Shown: positions 8,353 to 17,295, counted from the stretch's first letter. The stretch is DNA of 64,000 nt from Gordonia gummivorans (GCF_022513585.1 NZ_JAKWBF010000031.1:1-64000), one strand, 5' to 3'. Numbers and translations: made by a program. Notes: generated by a model not told the origin, from the sequence alone.

Positions 8353-9372
8353 TCAGGCGTGTGAGGGCTTGTACAGCCATTCGTTGAGGGAGTAGTCGGT
8401 CTTCAGGCTGCCTTGTGCGACTAGGAACGCCTTGGTGCCCTCGAGGAGTCGGACGCCGGCGGCCGGGAATGGTTCGGGGGCATAGCCTCCCGGGTTGGCG
8501 GCGGCGCGGATGTCGGCCGGGTTGGCCTTGGAGTTCTTGATCTCGAACGCGAGGTACTCGTCCCAGTGCGCCTTCGCGTAGATGACGGAGTCCGCGATCA
8601 GCTTTTGCCACGCTGCGCCGAAGTCGGGCTGCTTGGCGAGGAACGGGTTGGCCGCCACCGACACGCTCGTGCCGGCCAGCCCCGGATGGTTGGTGTAGAC
8701 CGAATCCACCAGGCGGTATCCCTTGCGCTGGAACGACTGCAAGGCGACCGACGGGATCACCCCGGGCAGAGCCGCGCCGGCGATCTCGCCGGTACTCAAC
8801 GGACCTTCCTGGTCGGCGGGATACAGATGGACCAGCTGAGCGGTGATGCCCTCCTGCTGCAGCGCACCCTGCAGGTACCGATCGATGTAGGAGCCCTTCG
8901 GGACGCCGATCTTCTTGCCGGCCAGATCCTTCAAGGACTTGATCGACGGATCTTTCACGACCACACCGGCGTCGTTGTTGAACTGTGTGATGGCCAGCAG
9001 TCGTGTGTCGAGGCCGCTGCCCTTGGCGACGAGTGCCGGTGTGTCCCCGTAGTTCCCGACGTCCAGGCGGCCGCCGAGCAGCGCCTGGTTGAGGTCGGGG
9101 CCGTTGGGGAAGCTGTACACCTCCACCGCGTCGACCCCGAGCGGCTTGAGCGCGTTGAGGAGTTCACCTCGGCTGTGGGCGAATCCGAGCGGCCCGGTCA
9201 GGACGTTGACCGAGCCGATGACACCGATCCGCAGCGTTCCGATCACGTCCCGTTGTGCGCTCGACGACTGGTCGGTGCAGCCGGCCAAGGAGAGGCCGAC
9301 GAGGGCAGCCAGTATCAGCCCGACCAGTGGCGTGCGGGCAAGGAACAGCGCGAAACGACGAAGGAGATGCAT
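8353..9372 (-). CDS. ABC substrate-binding lipoprotein (SsuA/TauA-like)
   Basis: A 339-residue lipoprotein. A basic N-terminus and hydrophobic helix end in the lipobox LAGC with C32 as the lipidated residue. The mature part resembles periplasmic-binding proteins for aliphatic sulfonates, nitrate or taurine (NMT1/SsuA type): LRIGVIGSVN, GRLDVGNYGDTPALVAKG, LAGKKIGVPKGSYIDRYL. It is the last gene of the operon, 39 bp after the ferredoxin, and would deliver substrate to the permease and ATPase encoded upstream. The presence of an LLM monooxygenase in the operon favours an organosulfur substrate; that is inference. Confidence 0.9.
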   Translation of the reverse strand: MHLLRRFALFLARTPLVGLILAALVGLSLAGCTDQSSSAQRDVIGTLRIGVIGSVNVLTGPLGFAHSRGELLNALKPLGVDAVEVYSFPNGPDLNQALLGGRLDVGNYGDTPALVAKGSGLDTRLLAITQFNNDAGVVVKDPSIKSLKDLAGKKIGVPKGSYIDRYLQGALQQEGITAQLVHLYPADQEGPLSTGEIAGAALPGVIPSVALQSFQRKGYRLVDSVYTNHPGLAGTSVSVAANPFLAKQPDFGAAWQKLIADSVIYAKAHWDEYLAFEIKNSKANPADIRAAANPGGYAPEPFPAAGVRLLEGTKAFLVAQGSLKTDYSLNEWLYKPSHA

Positions 9373-9411
9373 AAACAGGGTTCCTAAGCTTGGGAAGCGA
9401 ACAGAGGTAGG

Positions 9412-9765
9412 TCAGGGATGGCGCAGTCGTTCGGGTCGACGTGGGGGCGGATCACCATGCGGGATCTCCGGTCCGACGGCCACCAGACTGCCTGGCCTGC
9501 GGCCCTTGCCCCAGCCGAGGCGCTCACGATAGCTGCCGACCAGGTCTTCGGGAGCGGTGAATCCGTCACCGACGGGGGTGGATTCGGGACTCACATACAG
9601 TGCATCGGTGGGACAATAGGCCTCGCACATGAAGCAGGTCTGGCAATCCGACTGCCGCGCGATCACGGGCACCCCGTCGTCACCTCGGTCGAAGACGTTG
9701 GTCGGGCAGGCCACCACACATTTGTCGCAGGCGATGCACGCATCCGCGATCACGAGTTCGATCAT
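9412..9765 (-). CDS. 2[4Fe-4S] ferredoxin, AprB-like partner
   Basis: A 117-residue protein with two complete [4Fe-4S] motifs: C10-x2-C13-x2-C16-x3-C20-P and C41-x2-C44-x2-C47-x3-C51-P. A tail of about 65 residues (GFTAPEDLVGSYRERLGWGK and onward) is longer than in simple ferredoxins. The start ATG overlaps the stop of the flavoprotein gene by 4 bp. That fits a stable two-subunit complex like the AprA/AprB pair of adenylylsulfate reductase, in which the ferredoxin subunit passes electrons to FAD. The real electron donor and the substrate of the complex are not known. Confidence 0.9.
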   Translation of the reverse strand: MIELVIADACIACDKCVVACPTNVFDRGDDGVPVIARQSDCQTCFMCEAYCPTDALYVSPESTPVGDGFTAPEDLVGSYRERLGWGKGRRPGSLVAVGPEIPHGDPPPRRPERLRHP

Positions 9766-11381
9766 GCGACGAATGCCTCGATGACATCGTCGGCGCTGAC
9801 CCGCGGCAAAGGCCGACGCCGCTGGACCCACACCTCGTCCAACCCTCCGGTCAGCACGTGACCTCGTTGTGCGGGGTCCGGGTCGGGGAAGTCCTCGCGC
9901 TTGCTCATGCCGCGCGATTCGGTGCGCGCCAGCGCCGATGCGTAGATCCATCGGCCGGTGGCGGTGATGGCGGCCGCCTCCCGCGTCCGCAGTCGCACAG
10001 CGGGGTCCGACGAACCGAAGTCGTTGTCCGACAGTCGAGTCCACAGTTCTTCCAGACGCGCACGGGCGTCGGACATCCGCGCGCCGTGCCGAAGATAGTT
10101 CTTCTCGAACGGTACCAACTCGGCCTGTGCAGCACGAAGTGCTTCTTCGGGAACAAAGTCCCCAGACCGTCGCGCAAGTCCCGCGCGCCCAGCTCCGCAG
10201 AGGTCCTGCAACCTCGGGCGGACGCCGCGGTGGGATGAGCGCGCGGCCGACGACCCGGCGAACACTCCGGACGACATCGCCCAGGCCGAGTTGTGGCTGC
10301 CGCCGCCGGTGAATCCGCCACAGATACGTTCGCGGGTGGCCGCGTCGCCCGCGGCATACAGGCCGGGAATGCCGGTCCAGCAGCCGAAGTCGACGATGTC
10401 GAGCCCGCCGGTTCCGCGTACGGTTCCTTCGGCGAGCAGGTCCACCTCGAAGCGATCGGTGAACGGGTCGATGCCGCGTCGGTCGAACTGGAGGAAGAAA
10501 TTCGGCTGACCCAGGCGCATCTGCGCGGCGACCGTCTCGTCGGCCCGGTCGAGTTGCGCAAACACCGGTTCGTTCAACAGGGTTCGTGCGATGACCGACC
10601 GCCCCTTCATGGAGCCGGCGCCGTCGACCACCCGGCCGTCGGCGTGATAGAAGGTCGCGTATCCGTAGTAGGCGGTCTTGGTGACGGTCGAACCCTTGGG
10701 AACGATCGCGTACGCGTTCCCGAATTCCATTCCGGACAACTGTGCACCCACCTCGGCGGCCATCAGTAAGCCGTCGCCGGTGTTGTTGTTGGTGCCCAAC
10801 GCCCGTGACAGAAATGCGCATCCGCCTGTCGCGACGATGACCGCACCCGCCGTGATCCGGAAGTCGCGGCCGGTCTGTCGCTGGTGTCCGGCGGCACCTG
10901 CGACACGTCCGTCGCGATCGACGAGGAGTTCGAGAACGGGGGAGTGATCGAGGATGTGCACGCCCCGGCGCTGCACCCACGCCCGCATGCGTCGCATGTA
11001 CTCCGGTCCCTGCACGCCGGTCCGGATGGGTTCGGCGGTGCGGTCATCAACCGGGAAGGGATAGCGGCCCTCGGCGCCGAGGCGGTGCATGTTGGCGTAG
11101 GTCTGGTCGAGGACGCGATCCATCCAGTCGTGGTCGGCGAGATTGCCGCCCAGGCGTTCCCGCGATGCCTTCGCCTTGGCTCGCGCGTCGGTCTCCGGTG
11201 CCACGTACCAGACACCGGTACCGGCGGGTGCGGTCGCGCCCGAGGTACCGCAGTAGCCCTTGTCCGCGAGAACGACGTCGGCGTCATTGTCGCGCGCAGC
11301 GATCGCCGCCCACGTGGCGGCCGGTCCACCGCCGATGATCAGTACGTCGGTGGACAGGGTGAGGGTGTCGGGCTCGGTCAT
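9762..11381 (-). CDS. FAD-binding flavoprotein of the fumarate reductase/AprA superfamily
   Basis: A 539-residue flavoprotein. The Rossmann FAD motif DVLIIGGGPAATWAAIAA lies at residues 12-29, followed by KGYCGTSGATAPAGTG. A second FAD segment (GLYAAGDAATRE) lies near residue 345. The capping domain and C-terminal helical region are as in succinate/fumarate and adenylylsulfate reductases. Its 4-bp overlap with a 2[4Fe-4S] ferredoxin gene and its location inside an ABC-transporter/LLM-monooxygenase operon point to a sulfur-compound redox role, for example reducing or oxidising sulfite, a sulfonate or a sulfone product. This is inference; other family members reduce fumarate or steroids. Confidence 0.85.
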   Translation of the reverse strand: MTEPDTLTLSTDVLIIGGGPAATWAAIAARDNDADVVLADKGYCGTSGATAPAGTGVWYVAPETDARAKAKASRERLGGNLADHDWMDRVLDQTYANMHRLGAEGRYPFPVDDRTAEPIRTGVQGPEYMRRMRAWVQRRGVHILDHSPVLELLVDRDGRVAGAAGHQRQTGRDFRITAGAVIVATGGCAFLSRALGTNNNTGDGLLMAAEVGAQLSGMEFGNAYAIVPKGSTVTKTAYYGYATFYHADGRVVDGAGSMKGRSVIARTLLNEPVFAQLDRADETVAAQMRLGQPNFFLQFDRRGIDPFTDRFEVDLLAEGTVRGTGGLDIVDFGCWTGIPGLYAAGDAATRERICGGFTGGGSHNSAWAMSSGVFAGSSAARSSHRGVRPRLQDLCGAGRAGLARRSGDFVPEEALRAAQAELVPFEKNYLRHGARMSDARARLEELWTRLSDNDFGSSDPAVRLRTREAAAITATGRWIYASALARTESRGMSKREDFPDPDPAQRGHVLTGGLDEVWVQRRRPLPRVSADDVIEAFVA

Positions 11382-12148
11382 GTGGTCTCCTCGGCATCCG
11401 GCTGCGCGGACGCGGTAGTGGCGGGTGCGGGTGTCTGGACACCCAGTGCGGACAGCAATCGATAACGGAGAGCGACGAACTCGGGGTCGACGACGGATCG
11501 CGGACGAGGCAGGTCGATCACGACTTCCTCGGCAACGTGGTGGTCGCGCAGGACGAGGGCTCGGTCAGCGAGTAGAACGGCCTCCTCCACGTCGTGGGTG
11601 ACCAGCAGCGTCGCAGGCCGGTGGTGCTGCCACAGACGTTCGACGAGGCGCTGCGCGGTGCCCCGGGTCAGGGCGTCGAGCGCGCCGAACGGCTCATCGA
11701 GCAGCAGCAGACGCGGTTCTCGGACCAGTGCGCGGGCAAGCGCGACGCGTTGTGATTCTCCCCCCGACAACGTCGACGGCCACACGTCGGCCTTGTCCCG
11801 CAGACCGACCTCGGTGAGTGCCTCGAGAGCCCGGGACTTGGCGTCCCGGCCGCGCAACCCGAGAGCGACGTTGCGCCAGACCGGTTGCCAGGGCACCAGT
11901 CGGTGCTCCTGGAAGGCAATGGCTTTGGACGCCGGAGCGCTGATGGTCCCGGTGAACCCGTCGTCGAGTCCGCCGATGGCGCGCAGGAGGGTGCTCTTGC
12001 CGGATCCGCTGGCCCCGAGCAGTGCGACGAACTCGCCGGGTGCGATCGTGAGGTCCACTTCGCGTAGGATCTCCCGATCGCCAAAGCTGCGTCCGGCGTC
12101 ACGGACCTCGACCGCCCCGTCGGCGCCAAGGGTTGTCGACGTTGTCAT
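11378..12148 (-). CDS. ABC transporter ATPase (SsuB/TauB-like)
   Basis: A 256-residue ABC ATPase of the nitrate/sulfonate/taurine group. Walker A GASGSGKST is near residues 45-53, the signature LSGGESQRVALARAL at 127-141, Walker B RLLLLDEPFGALD at 146-158, and the switch His in LLVTHDVEEA. It overlaps the permease gene by ATGA at its start and the flavoprotein gene by 4 bp at its end. It would power uptake through the permease encoded just upstream. The C-terminal 20 residues are Pro/Ala-rich and vary in this family. Confidence 0.93.
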   Translation of the reverse strand: MTTSTTLGADGAVEVRDAGRSFGDREILREVDLTIAPGEFVALLGASGSGKSTLLRAIGGLDDGFTGTISAPASKAIAFQEHRLVPWQPVWRNVALGLRGRDAKSRALEALTEVGLRDKADVWPSTLSGGESQRVALARALVREPRLLLLDEPFGALDALTRGTAQRLVERLWQHHRPATLLVTHDVEEAVLLADRALVLRDHHVAEEVVIDLPRPRSVVDPEFVALRYRLLSALGVQTPAPATTASAQPDAEETT

Positions 12149-13038
12149 CAGGCCCCCTGGAATCCGTTGCGCCAGGACAGGAAACGGTGCTCGAGCAGTT
12201 TGACCGCCGTGTCGGTGAGTAGTCCGAGGACGGCGTAGATGACGAGCACGAGGAAGATCTGATCGGTGCGCAGGTACTCTTTCGCGTCGTTCATCACGAA
12301 ACCCAGACCGACCGTGGTGGTCTGCATCTCGGCGACGACCAGCACCAGCCAGCCGATCCCGAGCGCCTGTCGGAGCCCGACGAAGGTTTGCGGTAGGGCA
12401 CCGGGCAGCACGATGAAGCGCAGCATCTCGGCGCGCGTCAGATCGAGCGAGTGCGCTGCTTCGATGAGCTTGTGGTCGACGTTGCGGATGCCCGCGAACA
12501 CGTTGACATACATCGGGAAGATCGGTGCGACGATGATCAGCGCGATCTTGAACGTGTCGTCGATGCCGAACCAGATGATGAACACGGGTACCAGCGCGAC
12601 CGCGGGCATCATGCGCAGCACCTGGATCGGCGCGTTGACCAGGTCTTCGGCGATGCGGACGGTCCCGGCGGCGGCGCCGAGGACCACGCCGATGGTGATG
12701 CCGATGGCAAGTCCGATCGCGACGCGGCGCGTCGACGCGGCCAGGTGGTGCCACAGTTCGCCGGTGCGGATGAGATCGGCTCCGGCGTTGATCACCTCGG
12801 TGGGTGCCGGTGTGGTGGGGCCGAGCCAGCTGCGCGCGCCGAGTTGCCAGATGACCACCACCAGAACGAGTCCGACGGATTGCCGGAACACTCGGGCGGC
12901 GCGTCCGCTGGGCAGCAGGCGTCGGACCGGATGCGCGGTGCGTGCAGGTGACGTTGTCGGTGCGGTCGCGGGTTGTCGGGCCGAGCCGGAAGCCGCAGTG
13001 GGAGAAGCGGTGACACGTTTGTCCAGTTGCAGGGTCAC
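12148..13038 (-). CDS. ABC transporter permease (SsuC/TauC-like)
   Basis: A 296-residue permease with about six membrane helices after a 45-residue polar N-terminus. The BPD_transp_1 region contains an EAA-type loop (EAAHSLDLTRAEMLRFIVLPGALPQ) typical of sulfonate, nitrate and taurine importers. The start is a GTG that overlaps the LLM gene stop, and the stop overlaps the ATPase start. It forms the membrane channel of the importer. Confidence 0.92.
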   Translation of the reverse strand: MTLQLDKRVTASPTAASGSARQPATAPTTSPARTAHPVRRLLPSGRAARVFRQSVGLVLVVVIWQLGARSWLGPTTPAPTEVINAGADLIRTGELWHHLAASTRRVAIGLAIGITIGVVLGAAAGTVRIAEDLVNAPIQVLRMMPAVALVPVFIIWFGIDDTFKIALIIVAPIFPMYVNVFAGIRNVDHKLIEAAHSLDLTRAEMLRFIVLPGALPQTFVGLRQALGIGWLVLVVAEMQTTTVGLGFVMNDAKEYLRTDQIFLVLVIYAVLGLLTDTAVKLLEHRFLSWRNGFQGA

Positions 13039-14198
13039 GAGACGGGTCCGTCGCCCGCCGCAATCAGTTCTCCACGGTGACCGCTGGCGTCACGTTCGGC
13101 GATCAACGCGGCGACCCTCGGCAGCACATGTTCGGCGAACCGCCGCATCTCGGCCTCGACCGGTTGGAACTGCAGCATGAACAGTTCTATGCCCAGATCG
13201 TGGAACTCCACAACGCGCTGCGCCACTTGGTCATAACTACCAACGAGGCCAGCTGCGGTACCACCGTTGGTGCCGATGTGCGGGTACTTCTCGAAGGTGT
13301 GGAACATGACGGCCTTCGGGTCGGCATTGGCGACGAGGTCGGCGAGTTCGGGGGCGTCGACCTCGGCGAGGCGCCAGAAGTGGTCGAGTTCGGCCAGCGC
13401 CTCCGACTCGGTTTCGCGGGCGATGACGAAGGCGGACAGGCCGAAGTTCAGCGGGTCGCGGGTCCGCGGGCGTCGTCGGACGTCGGCGATCAGGTCGCGC
13501 ACCACCTCTGGTGGTTGACCGTTGATGAACCAGGCGTCGGCGCTCGACGCGGCGAGGTCGCGCGCCGGGGTGGACTCGCCACCCAGGTAGATGCGTGGCG
13601 CGTGCGCCGGATCGGCGGGCCGCAGTATGTAGTCGTCGATGTGGAAGTTCTTGCCTTGATGCCGAACTCGCTCACCGGCCACGAGGCGGGACACGATCGA
13701 CAGCCATTCGCCCCCGTAGTCGTAGCGCAGGTCGTGTTCAGGAAACTCGAGGCCGGCGCGTTCCAACTCTGGCTTGTACCAGGCGTTCACCAGGTTGATC
13801 GCGAACCTGCCGCCGGAGATCTCGGCGATCTGCGTGGCCAGTTTGGCCAAGTACACGGGATGGAACAGGTACGGCTTGATCGCGGCGATGATCTCGATAC
13901 GCTCGGTGACCGCGGCCAGCGCAGCTGCGCCCGTCCACGCTTCGAGATGTGCGTACTCGTCGCCGTTCGGGTTGAGGTTGTGTTGGGCGACCAGAGTCGA
14001 ATCGAAGCCGAGTTGTTCGGCGGCAAGTACGTAGCGGCGGTTGAGGTCCCACGACGCATCGAAGGGGTCGTCGGGATAGTGGCGACTGGCGAAGGGGCCC
14101 CACACAGGGGCCCAGACACCGAATCGCGGTCGCGGGACGTCCGCAGGCCACTGGAAATGTGGTGGTCCGACGGGTGTGGAGTGGGCTGAGTCGGTCAC
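13035..14198 (-). CDS. LLM-class FMN-dependent monooxygenase (SsuD/SfnG-like)
   Basis: A 387-residue luciferase-like monooxygenase. Features seen: WAPVWGPFASR near the start, TLVAQHNLNPNGDEY, the conserved SGGRFAINLVNAWYKPE stretch, GEWLSIVSRLVAGERVRHQGKNF, and IYLGGESTPARDLAA. These match the alkanesulfonate/dimethylsulfone monooxygenase branch. Such enzymes use FMNH2 and oxygen to split C-S bonds and release sulfite. No dedicated flavin reductase gene is seen in the operon. The GTG at 14198 is chosen because a GGGGAC stretch precedes it and the family's conserved region begins soon after. It is the first gene of a six-gene minus-strand operon. Confidence 0.9.
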   Translation of the reverse strand: MTDSAHSTPVGPPHFQWPADVPRPRFGVWAPVWGPFASRHYPDDPFDASWDLNRRYVLAAEQLGFDSTLVAQHNLNPNGDEYAHLEAWTGAAALAAVTERIEIIAAIKPYLFHPVYLAKLATQIAEISGGRFAINLVNAWYKPELERAGLEFPEHDLRYDYGGEWLSIVSRLVAGERVRHQGKNFHIDDYILRPADPAHAPRIYLGGESTPARDLAASSADAWFINGQPPEVVRDLIADVRRRPRTRDPLNFGLSAFVIARETESEALAELDHFWRLAEVDAPELADLVANADPKAVMFHTFEKYPHIGTNGGTAAGLVGSYDQVAQRVVEFHDLGIELFMLQFQPVEAEMRRFAEHVLPRVAALIAERDASGHRGELIAAGDGPVS

Positions 14199-14281
14199 GT
14201 CCCCATTGAACGCGGGAACCGGCGTAGGTATGCGGGTTAGATTCGGACGGGTTTCAACAACCCTCGAACCCGCGCTCGGTG

Positions 14282-15292
14282 TCAGGTGGGATGGGCGTCG
14301 GCCAACCATCGGTCGATGTCGAGTAACACCTCGTCTTGTCGGTCCACGGGTAAGAAGCTGGCCCGCACCGAGTTTCGGGCGAGGTCGGCCAGCGTGGCGT
14401 CGTCGAGGTCGAAGGCGGCCGCGACCAGGACGTAGTTGTCCTCGGCGTAGCCGCCGAAGTAGGCCGGGTCATCGGAGTTGATCGTGACGTGTAACCCGGC
14501 CGCCAGGAGTTCGGGCAGTGGGTGACGCGCGAGCTCGTCGACGGACTGCAAGGCGACGTTCGACAGCGGGCAGACGGTGAGCGGAATGTGCGCAGCGACG
14601 AGCCGCGCAACCATTTCGGGGTCGTCGAGGCTGCGGATGCCGTGGTCGATGCGTTCGGCGCCCAGGTCGTCGAGGGCCTGCCGGATCGATTCGGGGCCGC
14701 CCTCCTCGCCGGCGTGTGCGACGCGGCGCAGGCCCAGCGCGGCGGCACGGGCGAACACCTCGGTGAACAGCGATGCCGGGTTGCCGAGTTCTGCGGAATC
14801 CAGACCGACGCCGATGATCGGGGCGTCGATGGCGGTCAGGGATTCGAGCGTCTCCAGAGCTTCCCGGACCGGCCGGTCGCGCAGAAAGCAGGCGATGAGG
14901 TCGGCGGTGAATCCGCAGTCGGACCGTGCTCGGGCAAATCCGTCGACCAATCCGTCGACGACGGTGTCGAGTGCGACGCCACGAATGAGATGCGCCTGCG
15001 GATCGAAGAAGGCCTCGGCATGCACCACGCCACCTGCATGGGCGCGGACGGCGTATTCGTATGCGAGACGGGAAAAGTCGTGGTTGGTCCGCAGAACGTC
15101 GAGGTTGTCGTAGTAGATGTCGAGAAAGGATTGGAGGTTCGTGAACACGTAGCGTCGGCGTAGTTCGTCCGCGTTCGCGTAGGGAAGGTCGACGCCCGAC
15201 GACTCGGCGAGCTTCATCACCAACTCGGGTTCGAGCGTGCCCTCGATATGGACGTGCAATTCCACCTTGGGCAGGTCCGTGATCCGTCGCAT
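14282..15292 (-). CDS. adenosine/adenine deaminase family protein
   Basis: A 336-residue metal-dependent deaminase. Zinc ligands H13 and H15 sit in ELHVHIEGTL, the third in VAHAGEEGG, and a late acidic pair lies in INSDDPAYFGGY. The form SDDPAYFGGY, rather than SDDPxMF, is typical of the adenine deaminase (Aah1/Ade) branch, so adenine may be the true substrate. The start ATG lies 2 bp after the response-regulator stop, so it is co-transcribed with the two-component system. The link between purine salvage and that sensor is unknown. Confidence 0.87.
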   Translation of the reverse strand: MRRITDLPKVELHVHIEGTLEPELVMKLAESSGVDLPYANADELRRRYVFTNLQSFLDIYYDNLDVLRTNHDFSRLAYEYAVRAHAGGVVHAEAFFDPQAHLIRGVALDTVVDGLVDGFARARSDCGFTADLIACFLRDRPVREALETLESLTAIDAPIIGVGLDSAELGNPASLFTEVFARAAALGLRRVAHAGEEGGPESIRQALDDLGAERIDHGIRSLDDPEMVARLVAAHIPLTVCPLSNVALQSVDELARHPLPELLAAGLHVTINSDDPAYFGGYAEDNYVLVAAAFDLDDATLADLARNSVRASFLPVDRQDEVLLDIDRWLADAHPT

Positions 15293-15294
15293 GT

Positions 15295-15981
15295 CTAGTC
15301 GTACTCGGGGAGCACCAGCGAGTGGTCGAAGGCGTACACGATGGCGGCGGCCCGGTCGCGCAGATCGAGTTTGGTGAAGATGTGGTTGATGTGGCTCTTC
15401 ACCGTCACCTCGGAGATGCACAGTTCCGCGCCGATCTCGGCGTTGGTGCGGCCCCGCGCGACGAGGCGCAAGACGTCGGTTTCCCGGTCGGTGAGTTCAC
15501 TGGGCCGGGTGATCTGTTCGTGCCCGCTGCCCCGATAACCGTGCAACACACGGCTCGTGACTGCCGGATCGAGGAACGCGCCGTCACGGACGACGGCGTG
15601 CACCGCCCAGATCAACGACTCCGCGGGCGAATCCTTGAGGATGAATCCGGCTGCCCCGGCGCGTAGTGCGCCGGACAGCAGTTTGTCGTCGTCGAAGGTT
15701 GTGAGCACCAGGACCGGCGGTGGATTGTTGAGGGCGCGGACCATGGTCGTCGCGGTGATCCCGTCGACGTTGCGCATTCGCAGATCCATCACCACGATGT
15801 CGGGGCTGTGTTCGGCGACGGCCGCGAGAACCTCTGAGCCGTCGGCACATTCGCCGACGATCTCGAAGCCGTCCTTGGCTCGCAGGATTCGACGCAGACC
15901 GGTCCGGATCAGTTCTTGATCGTCGACGAGGAGCACACGGATGACGGGCACCGCCGGCTCGCCGATCGCGGTGGTGCTCAC
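15295..15981 (-). CDS. NarL/LuxR-family response regulator
   Basis: A 228-residue regulator. The receiver domain has the acidic pair D20-D21 and phospho-acceptor D66 in DIVVMDLRM, followed by TTFDDD and the lysine of FILKDSP. A LuxR-type helix-turn-helix is C-terminal (LTDRETDVLRLVARGRTNAE ... HINHIFTKLDLRDRAAAI). The GTG start overlaps the histidine-kinase stop by 4 bp. It would be phosphorylated by that kinase. Possible targets are its own operon and the divergent stress-protein gene, where an inverted repeat is present. Confidence 0.94.
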   Translation of the reverse strand: MSTTAIGEPAVPVIRVLLVDDQELIRTGLRRILRAKDGFEIVGECADGSEVLAAVAEHSPDIVVMDLRMRNVDGITATTMVRALNNPPPVLVLTTFDDDKLLSGALRAGAAGFILKDSPAESLIWAVHAVVRDGAFLDPAVTSRVLHGYRGSGHEQITRPSELTDRETDVLRLVARGRTNAEIGAELCISEVTVKSHINHIFTKLDLRDRAAAIVYAFDHSLVLPEYD

Positions 15982-17132
15982 GCTGGGACCTCGTCGGCGC
16001 CGACCCGGGTGGGCAGTGCGGCGCGCACCGACCAGAGGTCGCCGGTCCGGGACGCCTCGAGGGTCCCGCCGAGAAGATGTGCGCGCTGCATCATTCCGGT
16101 GATGCCCTTTCCGTCGCGTGAGGGTCGTGGTTCGGCAGAGCAGGGGCTGTGTACTTGCACCACGGTGTCCTCACCGACGGCGAGAACGATCGAAGCGCGT
16201 TGCGCAGCCGAATGTTTCACCACGTTCGCGAGCGACTCCTGCGTGATGCGGTATACGGCAGCGCCCACCGGCGCCGAGAGTCGGCCGACGTCCCCGACCG
16301 TTCGGAAGTTGACCTGCAGACCGGCTTTGCGGTAGTCGGCCACCAGCCGTTCGAGATCTTCGGCGCCGGGGGTCGGCGTGACGGATGCCTCGTCGGTACC
16401 GAGCAGGTGCACGATGTTGCGGATCTCGGCCATGGCCTGACGTCCTTGTCGTTCTGCGTCCTGGAGTGCGTCGACGGCGTCGTCGATGTCGCGGTCCTGT
16501 TCGAGCGCCCGACGGGCCCCGGTCACGTTGAGCATCGTGATCGACAGCGAGTGCGCGATGATGTCGTGGATCTCACGGGCGATGCGGCGTCGTTCTTCAC
16601 CGGCTGCGTTGTCGGCGCGGGCGCGCAGTTCACGGGCCCGGTTGTCGGCGAGGCGTTGCTGGATCAGGATCATGTAGCCGAGTAGCCATCCGATGGCCAC
16701 CGATGAGATGTAGTAGGCGGGCGCCTGTAATCCTCCGAAGGCGGCGAACCCGGTGATGACGGCGATGGAGGCCGCCGCGACGGTCAGCCCGGTGCGCAGC
16801 GACTGCATTGCGGCCGAGATCGCGGTGACGATGGCCAACTGCATCGGCGCGGCATCGGTGGGCACCGGGTCCATGAGAAAACAGGACGTGCCGACCAGCA
16901 TCAGGACACAAGCGCCGGTCTTGGCGGCGACGGTGAAGTCGAGAACCAGGGTGGTGAGTGCGCAGCCCAGCGCCGCGAGTGTCCACCACGGAGCGTCGAA
17001 CGGAAATCGTTGTGCCGTGGCGGTGATGGTCAGGACGACGCTCGCAGCCAGGATCACGACCGGATACAGCGGCGGATAGTCGCCACCGACCAGTTCGAGG
17101 CGACGCCGCAGTTCTCGTGTGAGGCCCGTCAC
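15978..17132 (-). CDS. sensor histidine kinase (HisKA_3 type)
   Basis: A 384-residue kinase. Five or six membrane helices fill the first 160 residues with little extracellular sequence, so the signal is probably sensed in or at the membrane. The dimerisation/phosphotransfer region has H189 in AREIHDIIAHSLS, followed by a HATPase_c domain with an N-box near ITQESLANVVKHS and a G-box in RDGKGITGMM. This is the kinase type that pairs with NarL-family regulators, and its partner is the next gene, overlapping by 4 bp. The signal is unknown. Confidence 0.93.
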   Translation of the reverse strand: MTGLTRELRRRLELVGGDYPPLYPVVILAASVVLTITATAQRFPFDAPWWTLAALGCALTTLVLDFTVAAKTGACVLMLVGTSCFLMDPVPTDAAPMQLAIVTAISAAMQSLRTGLTVAAASIAVITGFAAFGGLQAPAYYISSVAIGWLLGYMILIQQRLADNRARELRARADNAAGEERRRIAREIHDIIAHSLSITMLNVTGARRALEQDRDIDDAVDALQDAERQGRQAMAEIRNIVHLLGTDEASVTPTPGAEDLERLVADYRKAGLQVNFRTVGDVGRLSAPVGAAVYRITQESLANVVKHSAAQRASIVLAVGEDTVVQVHSPCSAEPRPSRDGKGITGMMQRAHLLGGTLEASRTGDLWSVRAALPTRVGADEVPA

Positions 17133-17188
17133 CAGTCCAGAATAGGCCGCTGATTACCGGATTCATCAATCCGACGATGGACTGTCAT

Positions 17189-17206
17189 GTCCACCCCAGG
17201 GTGGAC
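17189..17206. promoter_or_regulatory. inverted repeat between kinase and stress-protein genes
   Basis: The perfect inverted repeat GTCCACCC-CA-GGGTGGAC lies in the 163-bp divergent region. It is a candidate binding site for the response regulator encoded nearby; this is inference. Confidence 0.5.
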
Positions 17207-17295
17207 TCGGCTTCCGTCTCCGGCATGGAGATTCGCCCGCGTGCCCTCCATACCGTTGTGAGGGTAGGGAATCCACACCGCTCAAGGGGCATCTC

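Noticed and set aside
17133-17295. DosR (hypoxia) box upstream of the stress-protein gene
   Set aside because: No GGGACT...AGTCCC-type sequence is present; only a different palindrome.
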